Notes: generated by a model from the letters alone, not told the origin. Counted from the stretch's first letter, positions 24,863 through 33,210 are shown. The stretch is DNA of 64,000 nucleotides from Microbulbifer litoralis (GCF_023634065.1 NZ_JALKCV010000001.1:62001-126000), one strand, 5' to 3'. Program-made: numbers and translations.

Positions 24863-25513
24863 GTGAAACAGGGACTCGCGCGTATACTCAGGGAAAACCG
24901 CTCCATACTGGTTTTCCTGGCATTGATGTTCATTTTTCGCAGCGCCTGCGCAGATTGGAACCATGTACCCACCGGCTCCATGAAACCCACCATCCTCGAG
25001 GGAGACTATATCCTCGTCGACCGCATGGCCTACGATCTCCGCCTACCGTTCACCCATATTTCCCTGGCGAGACTGGGGGAGCCACAGCGCGGCGATATCG
25101 TGGTATTCGATTCCGAAGCCAGCGACAACCGGCTGGTAAAAAGGGTGATCGGAATTCCCGGTGATACCGTAGCGCTGCACAACAACCGTCTCAGCATCAA
25201 CGGCGAATCCATTACCTACGAACCCGCCGGCGAGACCAGCCTGTCGCGGGACATGCGCGAAAACCTGTCCGGTATCGAACACCTGGTGCGGTTGCGCAAA
25301 GGCGGTTCGGCGATGGACAGTTTTGCACCGGTTCGCATACCGCGGGATTCCTACCTGGTGCTGGGAGACAACCGGGACAACAGCGCCGACTCGCGCGTGA
25401 TCGGCCTGGTACCGAGACGCGAAATTCTCGGCCGCACCCGCTCGGTATTGCTGTCGCTCGATTACGACAATTATTTTCTGCCCAGAAGCGATCGGTTTCT
25501 GCAGGCGCTTTGA
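24863..25513 (+). CDS. lepB: Signal peptidase I
   Basis: A 216-residue type I signal peptidase. One N-terminal helix (SILVFLALMFIFRSACA) is followed by the catalytic Ser in TGSMKPTILEGDYILVD, box C RGDIVVF, the catalytic Lys in RLVKRVIGIPGDTV and box E LGDNRDNSADSR. It is shorter than E. coli LepB (324) and has a single anchor. The GTG at 24863 has AGAGGG eight bases before it; a TTG at 24857 is the alternative. As it follows two secreted-protein genes it may be an accessory peptidase and not the main house-keeping copy, which is normally next to lepA or rnc. Confidence 0.9.
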   Translation: MKQGLARILRENRSILVFLALMFIFRSACADWNHVPTGSMKPTILEGDYILVDRMAYDLRLPFTHISLARLGEPQRGDIVVFDSEASDNRLVKRVIGIPGDTVALHNNRLSINGESITYEPAGETSLSRDMRENLSGIEHLVRLRKGGSAMDSFAPVRIPRDSYLVLGDNRDNSADSRVIGLVPRREILGRTRSVLLSLDYDNYFLPRSDRFLQAL

Positions 25514-25542
25514 ATGGATCGATCGTCTCGCGGCGGGACAGG

Positions 25543-26421
25543 TTATTCGGGAACGTTCACTTTCCGGTTCCCTTCATGCGCCGTATCCGGATCGCCGCCA
25601 AAGCGGTGATCGCGGTTGAGGCTGTCGATGCTTCCGATCTCCTCGACTCGCAACTCGAAATCATCCAGCAGGAAGTTCGAGCGGATATGATCGAGCGTCT
25701 CCGATTTGGGAATGACGATGCGGCCTTGCTGGACATCCCATTTCAGGATGATCTGTGCCGGAGACACGCCATACTTTTCCGCCAGCTCGAGAATCACCGG
25801 ATCCGACACCGGCTTCTCCCCGATCTCCACACCGCTCCAGCTACCGGAGCCGAGCGGCGACCAGCAGCAGACGGCAATCCTGTGGAACCGGCAGTATTCC
25901 ACCATCTCTCTCTGGGTCAGGTAGGGGTGTAGCTCAATCTGGTTACAGGTGGGCTTTACCTCGGCGAAGGTTGCAATCTGTTCGATATCGGATTTGCGGA
26001 AATTCGACAGGCCCAGAGCGCGAACTTTCTTTGCGCCGTACAGGGTTTCCATCGCCTGCCAGGTCTCGCGGGTGTAGGCGGGTACCGGCCAGTGCACCAG
26101 GTAGAGATCCAGGTAATCCAGTTGCAACCGCTCCAGGCTTCTCGCAAAGGCATCGGCTGTTCCCCTGCCCTGCTCGGTATCCCAGACCTTGCTGGTAATA
26201 AACAGCTCCTGGCGCGGCAGGCCGGATTCCCGCATGGCGCGGCCCAGTGCACGTTCGTTACCATAGACAGAAGCGGTGTCGAAATGCCGGTAGCCAATGG
26301 CCATGGCTTTCAGAATGGTATCGGTGACATAGGAATTATCCGCCTGCCAATCGTCGATGGAGACGGTACCGAAGCCCAGTTGCGGTATCTCGACACCATT
26401 GTTCAGCGTCACGCTAGCCAT
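25543..26421 (-). CDS. Aldo/keto reductase
   Basis: A 292-residue AKR-fold oxidoreductase using NADPH. The catalytic tetrad is visible: Asp and Tyr in HFDTASVYGNE near residue 47, Lys in FITSKVW near residue 77 and His in LVHWPVP near residue 109. The C-terminal cofactor part has IVIPKSETLDHIRSNF. It resembles the 2,5-diketogluconate reductase and prostaglandin F synthase-like group. It faces the signal peptidase gene tail to tail. Substrate unknown. Confidence 0.92.
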   Translation of the reverse strand: MASVTLNNGVEIPQLGFGTVSIDDWQADNSYVTDTILKAMAIGYRHFDTASVYGNERALGRAMRESGLPRQELFITSKVWDTEQGRGTADAFARSLERLQLDYLDLYLVHWPVPAYTRETWQAMETLYGAKKVRALGLSNFRKSDIEQIATFAEVKPTCNQIELHPYLTQREMVEYCRFHRIAVCCWSPLGSGSWSGVEIGEKPVSDPVILELAEKYGVSPAQIILKWDVQQGRIVIPKSETLDHIRSNFLLDDFELRVEEIGSIDSLNRDHRFGGDPDTAHEGNRKVNVPE

Positions 26422-26495
26422 ACGCCCGGCCTCTCTGATCCATCGCTGCTCCGATCAGTGTAGGGCCACGCCGGTCGGGACAGTAGCAAAGCCCC

Positions 26496-27929
26496 TCAAC
26501 CCTTGATGCAGATCCGCGGCTCCACGCGCGCAACCTTGTGTGCCAACCCGGCCTTTTCCGCCGCGTCTACCACCGCGCGTACATCCTTGTAGGCCCCGGG
26601 CGCCTCCTCTGCGACGCCGCGCATGGACGGGCTGCGAATAAGGATGCCGCGCTGCGCCAGCTCGTCCACCAGGCTGCGCCCGCGCCAGCGTTTTGTCGCC
26701 TGGTGCCGGCTCATGGCGCGACCGGCGCCGTGACAGGCGGAATTGAAAGACAGCCCGGCGCCGGTTTCGGAACCGGCGAGGATATGGGATTCAGTTCCCA
26801 TGGAACCGCCGATCAACACCGGTTGGCCCACGGCGCGCAGTGTCTCGGGGATATCCGGATGGCCGGGACCAAAGGCGCGGGTGGCACCTTTGCGATGCAC
26901 GTACAGTTTGCGCATCTCACTGCCAAGCGGGTGTGTTTCCAGTTTGCAGGTGTTGTGGGAGACATCGAACAACAGCGTCAGGTCCGCCGCCGGCAAAATA
27001 TCGGCGAACACCTGCCGCGTCAGGTGCGTAATGATCTGGCGATTGGCCAGCGCGCAGTTGATGCCCGCGCGCATGGCGCCGAGATAGGCCCGTCCCAGCT
27101 CGGAATTGATCGGTGCACAGGCCAGTTCGCGATCCGGTAATTCGATACCGTGCTTACTGGCGGCAAGCACCATATACTTCAGGAATTCCGTCCCTATCTG
27201 GTGGCCAAGCCCGCGGGAGCCACAGTGAATAAAAACCACTGCATCGTTTTCCCTGAGGCCGAAGACATCGGCGATACGCCGATTGAAGATCTCCGCCACC
27301 CGCTGCACTTCCAGGTAGTGGTTGCCGGAACCCAGGGTACCCATTTCATCCGCCTGGCGCTTCCGCGCGCGCGGCGAGACCTCCATCGGGTCGGCACCGG
27401 CCATGCAGCCGTGCTCCTCGATATACTGCAGGTCTGCCGGGTTGCCGAATCCCTGCTCCACCGCCCAGCGGGCACCGCCTTTCAACATCGCGCTCATGCC
27501 ATCATCGTCGAGATGAACGAGGCCGGTGCTGCCGACGCCGACGGGAATATTCCGGAAGAGCGCATTGGCCAGCCGCTCCCTGACCGGCTCAATTTCGTCG
27601 ACGGTAAGACCAGTGCGCAGCGCACGCACACCACAGGAAATATCGAAACCCACACCACCGGCAGAGACCACGCCACCCTCGTCCGCATCGAATGCGGCCA
27701 CGCCGCCGATCGGAAAGCCGTAGCCCCAGTGAGCGTCTGGCATGGCGTAAGCGGCCTGTACGATCCCGGGCAGGCTGGCGACATTGCACAGCTGCTCGAA
27801 TACCTTGTCGTCCATACCGCGAATCAGTGTTTCATCGGCATAGATGATACCGGGCACGCGCATATTGCCGCTGGCTTCGAGGCGCCAGCTGAATTCGGAT
27901 TCCTGCTTGAGGGAGTAGGCTCTGCTCAC
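26496..27929 (-). CDS. rtcB: RtcB-type tRNA/RNA ligase
   Basis: About 477 residues, longer than E. coli RtcB (408) and close in length and sequence style to archaeal and metazoan enzymes. It starts with RMRVP-like NMRVPGIIYADETLI, then MPDAHWGYGFPIGGVAAFD, ISCGVR with the metal-binding Cys, GSGNHYLEVQ, HCGSRGLGHQIG and the guanylylated His region near SACHGAGRAMSR. It joins 2',3'-cyclic phosphate or 3'-phosphate RNA ends to 5'-OH ends using GTP and Mn. The GTG at 27929 follows the archease stop by 7 bases with AGG upstream; an ATG at 27944 would overlap archease. No rtcR or rtcA gene is nearby. Confidence 0.93.
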   Translation of the reverse strand: MSRAYSLKQESEFSWRLEASGNMRVPGIIYADETLIRGMDDKVFEQLCNVASLPGIVQAAYAMPDAHWGYGFPIGGVAAFDADEGGVVSAGGVGFDISCGVRALRTGLTVDEIEPVRERLANALFRNIPVGVGSTGLVHLDDDGMSAMLKGGARWAVEQGFGNPADLQYIEEHGCMAGADPMEVSPRARKRQADEMGTLGSGNHYLEVQRVAEIFNRRIADVFGLRENDAVVFIHCGSRGLGHQIGTEFLKYMVLAASKHGIELPDRELACAPINSELGRAYLGAMRAGINCALANRQIITHLTRQVFADILPAADLTLLFDVSHNTCKLETHPLGSEMRKLYVHRKGATRAFGPGHPDIPETLRAVGQPVLIGGSMGTESHILAGSETGAGLSFNSACHGAGRAMSRHQATKRWRGRSLVDELAQRGILIRSPSMRGVAEEAPGAYKDVRAVVDAAEKAGLAHKVARVEPRICIKG

Positions 27930-27936
27930 GGGCACC

Positions 27937-28356
27937 TCACACATCGACGACGCACTGGGCCAGCCAGGCGCCATCCGGTAATCGATTCACCCGCAGCGCA
28001 GTATAGGTTGCGCCTTTCACTTCCACCGCTGGCTGGTGCTTTTCCCGGTCCACCCGCTCGCCCCAGGCGATACCGCCGAGTCGTCCATCATCGAGTGTCA
28101 CGTTAAAGCGCGAAAAAAGCAGTTTGCGCGTGGCCATCTCAAACACCAGCGCGTTCAGCCAGTCCACCAGTAGCAGCTCGGGATCACCGCCTTCGCAGCG
28201 GATATCCACCCGCTCCGCGGGCTTCACCTGCGCCGGATCGGTAATGATCGCCGTCATCGCCAGGGCGGCCTGCTCGAACGCCCCGGCCAGGGTCGCGCTA
28301 CAGCCGCGCACGCCCATATCCGCCCGGTGGCTGAAGTGTTCCCAGTGGGCCCTCAC
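27937..28356 (-). CDS. Archease, RtcB activator
   Basis: A 139-residue protein with the archease start WEHFSHRADMGVRG (metal-binding Asp in the HxAD motif), LLLVDWLNALVFEMATRKLL in the middle and EVKGATYTALRV near the end. Archease loads GTP onto RtcB and allows multiple turnover. It is directly upstream of rtcB on the same strand, so the two are surely co-expressed. Residues and length agree with the family (about 140). Confidence 0.92.
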   Translation of the reverse strand: MRAHWEHFSHRADMGVRGCSATLAGAFEQAALAMTAIITDPAQVKPAERVDIRCEGGDPELLLVDWLNALVFEMATRKLLFSRFNVTLDDGRLGGIAWGERVDREKHQPAVEVKGATYTALRVNRLPDGAWLAQCVVDV

Positions 28357-28433
28357 CGCGGGATCTCCTCGATTGACCTGCGCTAAGCATAGTCGAGACG
28401 GTCTCGAAGTCGCCTGCCCGGAGACCTGAAAGC

Positions 28434-29735
28434 TCAGGCGAGTCGGCGATGATTGGCCGCGATTTCCCGTACGAAGTCCTCGCGCACCCCGGCGCGCCCG
28501 GCAAACTCCGGCCAGCGCGCCACTGCAGCGGCCACTTCGGCGACAAGGTCCTGTGGCTTCTTGATACTGATGGATTCCCCCACCGCCACCAGATCCTCGA
28601 GCCCGAAGTGATCGCGTTTGCCGTTAAGGCTCATCTGGTGGCGATTGGTCCACTGGCCGCCGGGGTTGTGGGCGTAGGTGAGATCAAAGGCGGGCGACAA
28701 CTGCCAGTCGCCGTCGCGATTCATCAGGAAGGCGATATTTTTGGTGTGATCGTCCTGGTTGCGCGCCAGCACATTGAACACCATACGGCGGTACTGCTGG
28801 ATCGCCTCGCTCTTGGGCAGGCGCAGTTCGCGCATCACGGCGAAGGCCTGCTCATAGGAGTGGGCACCGGCCATATTGAAATCCAGGTGGGCGATACCGC
28901 ACAGGCTGAGCATATGCCGTTTTTCGCCATCGATGCGGTCGAAACGCTGCGTCATAAAGTGCGCGCGCCCGTTTTCTTCCAGCAGGCGCGATTCCATCAT
29001 GTCGATACCGGCGGCCTGCGCCATCCGGTAATAGGCGTATTCGATGCGGCCAAAGCCCTGGGATGCGCCCAGTTCGATATCGTCCACGCCGTCGAATTTC
29101 AGCAACCAGTAGTCGTAGCCCTCCGGCGCCGGCACCTGGCCGGAACGCACGTCGCCGCTGCCATTCATGGCGATTACCGCCTTGGCGCGGGCGCCGCCGG
29201 CACTGGTGCCCACCCGCAGGATATCCCCCAGCGCACCGGCGCTGTCGTCGCCGCCAAAGTGCGAGGCCAGCCCTTCCTGGCGGTGGGTCACCGACTGGGC
29301 CAGCTCCACCAGCTCGGCAATCTCGACCGGCGCGGACTCCAGGAAGCGCCCGTCCACGGAGGGCTCGAACTCCAGCGCGCCCATGCCCCGGTTGCCGGTG
29401 TAGCAGAGCCGCTCGATGGGGCTGAAGTCTCCCGGCGTGCGTCCCTGCCGTGCCAGCCAGGCGTCGATAATGGCGTTGCCGAATTTGTCCGGCAGCGAAT
29501 CCGCCAGCAGGCCCGGCAACCCCTTGTAGGTTTCGCGGTTCAGACCCGGGAAGGAGAAGATGCGCCCACCGCTGTCGATGGGCATCTGGATCGGCGACAG
29601 GTCCAGCCCCTGCTGGATAAAGTCCGGGTCGTACTCGAACACGCCGTAGCCATCCGGGTGCCAGGATACGGCCCCGGCGCGGTGGCCCCAGAGATTGACG
29701 GTTGCGGTTTCTATGGCTTCGGCCATGGCACTCAC
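28434..29735 (-). CDS. hipA: HipA-family serine/threonine kinase toxin
   Basis: A 433-residue HipA-like kinase. The N-terminal subdomain reads FSFPGLNRETYKGLPGLLAD and LPDKFGN, followed by ERLCYTGNRGMGALEF. The C-terminal kinase half has MTQRFDR, the catalytic loop in LARNQDDHTKNIAFLM and the metal-binding AFDLTYA. In E. coli HipA phosphorylates GltX and causes growth arrest. It starts on a 4-base ATGA overlap with the antitoxin gene. All catalytic residues are present. Confidence 0.92.
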   Translation of the reverse strand: MSAMAEAIETATVNLWGHRAGAVSWHPDGYGVFEYDPDFIQQGLDLSPIQMPIDSGGRIFSFPGLNRETYKGLPGLLADSLPDKFGNAIIDAWLARQGRTPGDFSPIERLCYTGNRGMGALEFEPSVDGRFLESAPVEIAELVELAQSVTHRQEGLASHFGGDDSAGALGDILRVGTSAGGARAKAVIAMNGSGDVRSGQVPAPEGYDYWLLKFDGVDDIELGASQGFGRIEYAYYRMAQAAGIDMMESRLLEENGRAHFMTQRFDRIDGEKRHMLSLCGIAHLDFNMAGAHSYEQAFAVMRELRLPKSEAIQQYRRMVFNVLARNQDDHTKNIAFLMNRDGDWQLSPAFDLTYAHNPGGQWTNRHQMSLNGKRDHFGLEDLVAVGESISIKKPQDLVAEVAAAVARWPEFAGRAGVREDFVREIAANHRRLA

Positions 29736-30079
29736 CAGTCGGATTGCGGTTTATCTTTCTTTGCTGGCGGAGTTTTCTGCGCCGACGTGCGGCTGGCCCG
29801 CTGCCGCGGGCGCCCCTGCCGCTCCGCCAGTTGCAGCGGGCTGATACCCGGGTCCGGCAGGAAAGTCTCCAGCCCGTCCAACTGCCCCAGCTCCCGCAGC
29901 ACCGCAATCAGGCTGTCCAGCCGCCCGCGGCCGGCCTCCAGCCCCTTGATGGTCGACACGGACAGGCCGGCCCGCTCCGCCAGCTGCTCCTGGGTGATGT
30001 CCCGGTGCAGGCGGTGGCGGCGCAGGCGTTCGCCGAGGGTCTCCAGTATCTGGCGATCAGACTTTCCCAGAAAGCTCAT
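29732..30079 (-). CDS. hipB: HipB-family XRE antitoxin
   Basis: A 115-residue DNA-binding antitoxin. The helix-turn-helix covers about residues 15-70 (LGERLRRHRLHRDITQEQLA, AGLSVSTIKGLEAGRGRL). The C-terminal tail is basic and disordered (RQRASRTSAQKTPPAKKDK), longer than E. coli HipB (88). It overlaps hipA by four bases, the usual antitoxin-first order. Two adjacent 5-2-5 palindromes lie immediately upstream and are the likely operators for autoregulation. Confidence 0.9.
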   Translation of the reverse strand: MSFLGKSDRQILETLGERLRRHRLHRDITQEQLAERAGLSVSTIKGLEAGRGRLDSLIAVLRELGQLDGLETFLPDPGISPLQLAERQGRPRQRASRTSAQKTPPAKKDKPQSDW

Positions 30080-30103
30080 AATAGCTCTATTTTAAGCTCT
30101 TAA
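30080..30103. promoter_or_regulatory. Tandem palindromes upstream of hipB, candidate operators
   Basis: AATAGCTCTATT (30080-30091) is followed directly by TTAAGCTCTTAA (30092-30103); each is a perfect 5-2-5 dyad with the same central CT. Another AGCTCT with ACTA/TAGT arms lies at 30196-30210. The surrounding 160 bases are strongly AT-rich, unlike the genes. This is the expected place for HipB binding. Confidence 0.6.
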
Positions 30104-30320
30104 GTATATTAAAAAACAATAATAGCTGCTTTTTCAACTTAAAACCAAAAAAATATTAATAGATGCAAAAGAAGCCACTAAATGGCCTAAATGCGACTAA
30201 AAGCTCTAGTTTCCACTTTAATAGTCATGTTAAAGGTAACATGGAGGGGCGGGTGTAAAACAGCGACCGCCATACCAGCATAAAAACCAGTGGCGGCCCA
30301 CTCCCGAGGGAAGTCTGCGG

Positions 30321-30382
30321 GTCCCGAGTCCCGAGTCCCGAGTCCCGAGTCCCGAGTCCCGAGTCCCGAGTCCCGAGTCCCG
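30321..30382. repeat. Heptamer tandem repeat (GTCCCGA), about 8.9 copies
   Basis: Eight perfect GTCCCGA units plus GTCCCG. It stands 58 bases before the xdhC start and about 240 bases before the divergent hipB. The unit is not a multiple of three. The same heptamer forms a shorter array at 42612-42657. Confidence 0.95.
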
Positions 30383-30439
30383 CAACCATTATTGAACTAT
30401 TCACCCGAGCCGCTACCATCTTGCGACCACCCAACAAGA

Positions 30440-31522
30440 ATGAGCAACGCAGCCACCATGGCAAATCAGCTCCACGCACTGCTGGATCTCTGGTACGAGC
30501 AGAGAAGCGCCCGCAACTGGGTACTCGGGACCGTCTACAGAACCATCGGCCCCTGCTATCGCAAGGCCGGTGCCATCATGCTGTTCGACGATCTGGGGCG
30601 GCACTACGGCCTGTTGAGCGGCGGCTGCCTGGAAGCGGATATCCAGCGCCACGCACACCGGGTCATGAGCAGCGGGCAGGCCAAAACCCTGTGCTACGAC
30701 GGCAGCGACGAGGACGACTTCGCCTTTCAACTGGGGATCGGCTGCGGCGGCACCGTGCATATCCTGCTGCAACCGCTGAACGCCGAAAACGGATTCCTGC
30801 AACTGGAACGGCTGCGCGTACAGTTGCAGCAACGCCAGCCCTGTTACTACCTGCAGAAAATCCCCGCCGACGGTGAAAGCGAGACAGAGATTATCCCCGC
30901 GGAAACAACCACCGGGCGGGCACAATTGATCGAGCGCGCAGATGGCCAGTGGCTGCAGACAGCGGTCACCCCGGTTCCCCATATCCTGCTGATGGGTGCC
31001 GGCGCCGACGCACAGCCGATGGCGCAACTGTTTCGTACCCAGGGCTGGCAGGTCAGCCTGTGCGATCCGCGACCGGCCAACGGTCGCGCGGCCTATTTCC
31101 CGGACTGCAGCGCTTATCGCTGTCATCCCGACGAGTTGCCCACTCAACTGGACCTTGCCCGGGTCGATGCGGCGGTGGTCATGAATCACAACCTGGAGCT
31201 GGATGCCGCTTCCCTGCGGGTACTGCATCCGCAACCCCTGAAGTACCTGGGACTTCTGGGTCCGGTCAGCCGCCGCAACCGGGTACTGGAACAGGCCGGC
31301 CTGACACTGGAGCAGCTCAACAGCAGGCTGGCAACACCGCTGCGCGCACCGATCGGCCTGAACCTGGGAGGCGAAGTGCCGGAGAGCATTGCACTCGCCA
31401 CCTGCGCGGAACTGCACGCGGTTTTGCACGGCGCCGATGCCGCTAGTGGGCCGCTTGTAAAGTTCGGTAACAAAGGAGCACAGCCAAATCGTTCAGGTCA
31501 AGGCGAGAAAGCGCTGGAATAG
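30440..31522 (+). CDS. XdhC/CoxI family protein
   Basis: A 360-residue protein. The N-terminal XdhC/CoxI domain shows YRTIGPCYRKAGAIMLFDD and YGLLSGGCLEADIQ, then GIGCGGTVHILLQP. The C-terminal Rossmann domain has ILLMGAGADAQPMAQLFR near residue 185 and ends after IALATCAELHAVLHG. Family members insert sulfurated molybdenum cofactor into xanthine dehydrogenase or related enzymes. A MobA-like gene lies downstream; the target dehydrogenase is not in the window. I take the ATG at 30440; an in-frame extension would read through the heptamer array. The last ~26 codons and the stop lie inside a palindromic element (31443-31606). Confidence 0.88.
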   Translation: MSNAATMANQLHALLDLWYEQRSARNWVLGTVYRTIGPCYRKAGAIMLFDDLGRHYGLLSGGCLEADIQRHAHRVMSSGQAKTLCYDGSDEDDFAFQLGIGCGGTVHILLQPLNAENGFLQLERLRVQLQQRQPCYYLQKIPADGESETEIIPAETTTGRAQLIERADGQWLQTAVTPVPHILLMGAGADAQPMAQLFRTQGWQVSLCDPRPANGRAAYFPDCSAYRCHPDELPTQLDLARVDAAVVMNHNLELDAASLRVLHPQPLKYLGLLGPVSRRNRVLEQAGLTLEQLNSRLATPLRAPIGLNLGGEVPESIALATCAELHAVLHGADAASGPLVKFGNKGAQPNRSGQGEKALE

Positions 31523-31606
31523 CAGCGTTATTTCAAGCTTTCTCAACGCAGAACTGGACGATTTGGCGAAGCGAACTGTTACCTAACTTTGCGAGCGGCC
31601 CACTAG
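31443..31606. mobile_element. MITE-like palindromic element, copy A (164 bp)
   Basis: Both ends begin CTAGTGGGCCGC and the 29-base terminal inverted repeats match at 26 positions. Inner arms also pair (CCAAATCGTTCAG with CTGGACGATTTGG, GAGAAAGC with GCTTTCTC), so the whole element can fold on itself. It carries no gene. A diverged copy in the opposite orientation lies at 63670-63831. It forms the 3' end of xdhC. Confidence 0.85.
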
Positions 31607-31747
31607 TCTGAGCGACCTGCAAAGAAACACTTCGGAACATCATCTGCCCACCATCCGGGGCCTGGAAAAGAGTGCCGAAGGCTGAAAACCGCCAACCTCC
31701 TAACGGGGGCACGCCCTGCGCACGACAATAAACAGGCAGGTTCCACC

Positions 31748-32323
31748 ATGGACAGCATTCAGCCAATCATTCTCGCCGCCGGCGCCTCGCGCCGTTTCGG
31801 CGACTGCAAATTGCTATTGCGCCGAAATGGCAAAACACTGCTGCAACAGTGTATCGATAAGCTGTCATCGCTCGCCCTGCCCGCACCACTGATCATCACC
31901 GGCGCCTGGCACCGCGAACTGGTGGCGGCACATCCACACCTGGACCTTCGGGAAAACCGCGACTGGCAATCGGGCATGGGCAGCTCACTCGCCTTTGCAG
32001 TGCGCCAGTTGCAGAGTGACTGCGACGCGGCACTGGTACTACTGGCGGACCAGGTGGCGATCGATGAGACCGATATCCGGCAACTGATCAGTAGCCGGGA
32101 TCGGCGCGCCGATGATGTCGTTTGCAGTTTCTACGCCGGGCGCCGCGGTGCGCCGGCAATTTTTCCACGCCGAATCTTTCCGCAGCTAATGGCATTGCGC
32201 GGCGATCGCGGCGCGCGCGACCTGTTGCGCAATCCGCACGAGACGATCACCACAGTGCCGCTTGCCAACGGCGCTATCGATATCGATACAACAGAGGACT
32301 GGGAGGCCTACCAACGCAGGTAA
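31748..32323 (+). CDS. MobA-like nucleotidyltransferase (molybdenum cofactor cytidylyl/guanylyltransferase type)
   Basis: A 191-residue NTP transferase. The N-terminal nucleotide loop is ILAAGASRRFGDCKLLL; the mid-domain has RENRDWQSGMGSSLAFAVR and LVLLADQVAID with the metal-binding Asp; GAPAIFPRRIFPQL and IDIDTTEDW close the fold. It looks like the MocA type that makes molybdopterin cytosine dinucleotide for xanthine dehydrogenase-class enzymes. It follows the XdhC gene, which supports that reading. The two are now separated by the palindromic element and ~140 bases without features. Confidence 0.88.
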   Translation: MDSIQPIILAAGASRRFGDCKLLLRRNGKTLLQQCIDKLSSLALPAPLIITGAWHRELVAAHPHLDLRENRDWQSGMGSSLAFAVRQLQSDCDAALVLLADQVAIDETDIRQLISSRDRRADDVVCSFYAGRRGAPAIFPRRIFPQLMALRGDRGARDLLRNPHETITTVPLANGAIDIDTTEDWEAYQRR

Positions 32324-32350
32324 CAGTCAACGCTCGGCCTGTGAAGTAGA

Positions 32351-32417
32351 AGTTCCCGGTGGATACCGCGCGCCTGGAGAATTTGCTGTGGCACGCGGCC
32401 TGGGGGATCCGGGAACT
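32351..32417. repeat. Inverted repeat
   Basis: AGTTCCCGG (32351-32359) pairs with CCGGGAACT (32409-32417), with weaker pairing inside. It sits in the 272-base gap after the MobA-like gene and may be a decayed palindromic element. Confidence 0.4.
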
Positions 32418-32481
32418 GTCGATCAGCGGGCACCTGACAACCGGTTAAAAAACGGGGACGGTTGATGCACGAAGCTCCACA

Positions 32482-32550
32482 GGGTGCGCAATGTTCTGGT
32501 AGAGTGGGCATACCGCCATATAGCTTTGCCTCAGGTGGATTGGCGCACCC
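32482..32550. repeat. Inverted repeat, GGGTGCGC ends
   Basis: GGGTGCGC (32482-32489) and GCGCACCC (32543-32550) enclose 53 bases. The ends match those of the repeat at 15971-16031. Confidence 0.45.
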
Positions 32551-32595
32551 TACAGATGCAGCAGACTGCGATACCGCTACCGAAAACGGACAATC

Positions 32596-32862
32596 ATGCT
32601 TGTAAAAATCCCACTGCTGATCGCACTGGTCTACGCGTTTATCCAGACCGGCAATGTCATGCTTTGCTCGCTGATCTGGGGCGCAGCGGTATTGATCCTG
32701 GGCGGTATTTTCGGCGGTTTCAGCCTCTGGCTGCTCGCGGCCAGCGGCATCTCGTTCCTGCTGGCTTTCGGCTTCTTTTCACTGCTGGACTACCTCGAGG
32801 GCAGCAAATGGTGGTGGCCGGCAATGTTTGTCGGCCTGGCCGTGATGATCCTGGTCGCCTGA
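32596..32862 (+). CDS. Small membrane protein, unknown
   Basis: An 88-residue, almost wholly hydrophobic protein with three predicted helices (LLIALVYAFIQTGNVMLC, LIWGAAVLILGGIFGGFSLW through SFLLAFGFFSLLDYL, and WWPAMFVGLAVMILV). It has no recognisable family motif and a weak ribosome site. It stands alone between the MobA-like gene and the TfoX-like gene. The consistent hydrophobic pattern makes a real gene likely. Confidence 0.6.
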   Translation: MLVKIPLLIALVYAFIQTGNVMLCSLIWGAAVLILGGIFGGFSLWLLAASGISFLLAFGFFSLLDYLEGSKWWWPAMFVGLAVMILVA

Positions 32863-32886
32863 CTCCCATGCGCCATGCAATGCCGT

Positions 32887-33210
32887 CTATTTCGGCGGCA
32901 GGGTGCTGGCGAAATCTGCCCCGCGGTTGACCCAGTCATTCAGGTCCGCAGCCACTGCGTCCTCTTCCACATAAACCATGCCTTTCAGTGGTCGGCCGGT
33001 ATAATCCATCGGCCTTGTGTAGCGCTCGGCCAGCGCCTCCTGGTAGTTGTCGGGCCCTACCCGCACCATCAGTTCCTCGCCAACCACGCCGCAGGCCATG
33101 TTGCCGTTCAGCATAAAGGCGAGGCCGCCGAACATCTGTTTTTCCGAAAGCCCCTCATTTTCTTTCAACAACACACGTACTTTTTCTGCCAGAGTTTCGT
33201 TGTAAGCCAT
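32887..33210 (-). CDS. TfoX/Sxy N-terminal domain protein
   Basis: A 107-residue single-domain protein: KVRVLLKENEGLSEKQMFGG, LAFMLNGNMACGVVGEELMV, RVGPDNYQEAL and PMDYTGRPLKGMVYV, the TfoX N-terminal pattern. In Sxy/TfoX this domain belongs to a competence regulator, but stand-alone versions like this are common and of unknown role. A GAGGTCACC ribosome site precedes the ATG. No competence genes are nearby. Confidence 0.85.
   Translation of the reverse strand: MAYNETLAEKVRVLLKENEGLSEKQMFGGLAFMLNGNMACGVVGEELMVRVGPDNYQEALAERYTRPMDYTGRPLKGMVYVEEDAVAADLNDWVNRGADFASTLPPK

Noticed and set aside
28449..30095. 548-codon plus-strand frame opposite hipBA
   Set aside because: Overlaps complete HipA and HipB coding sequences; biased translation only.
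30321..30382. Heptamer array as a CRISPR or iteron origin
   Set aside because: Units are contiguous with no spacers, and no cas or replication gene is near.
30290..30439. N-terminal extension of XdhC through the heptamer array
   Set aside because: Would encode PESRVPS repeats unlike the family; the ATG at 30440 begins just before the conserved domain. Kept only as a phase-variation possibility.
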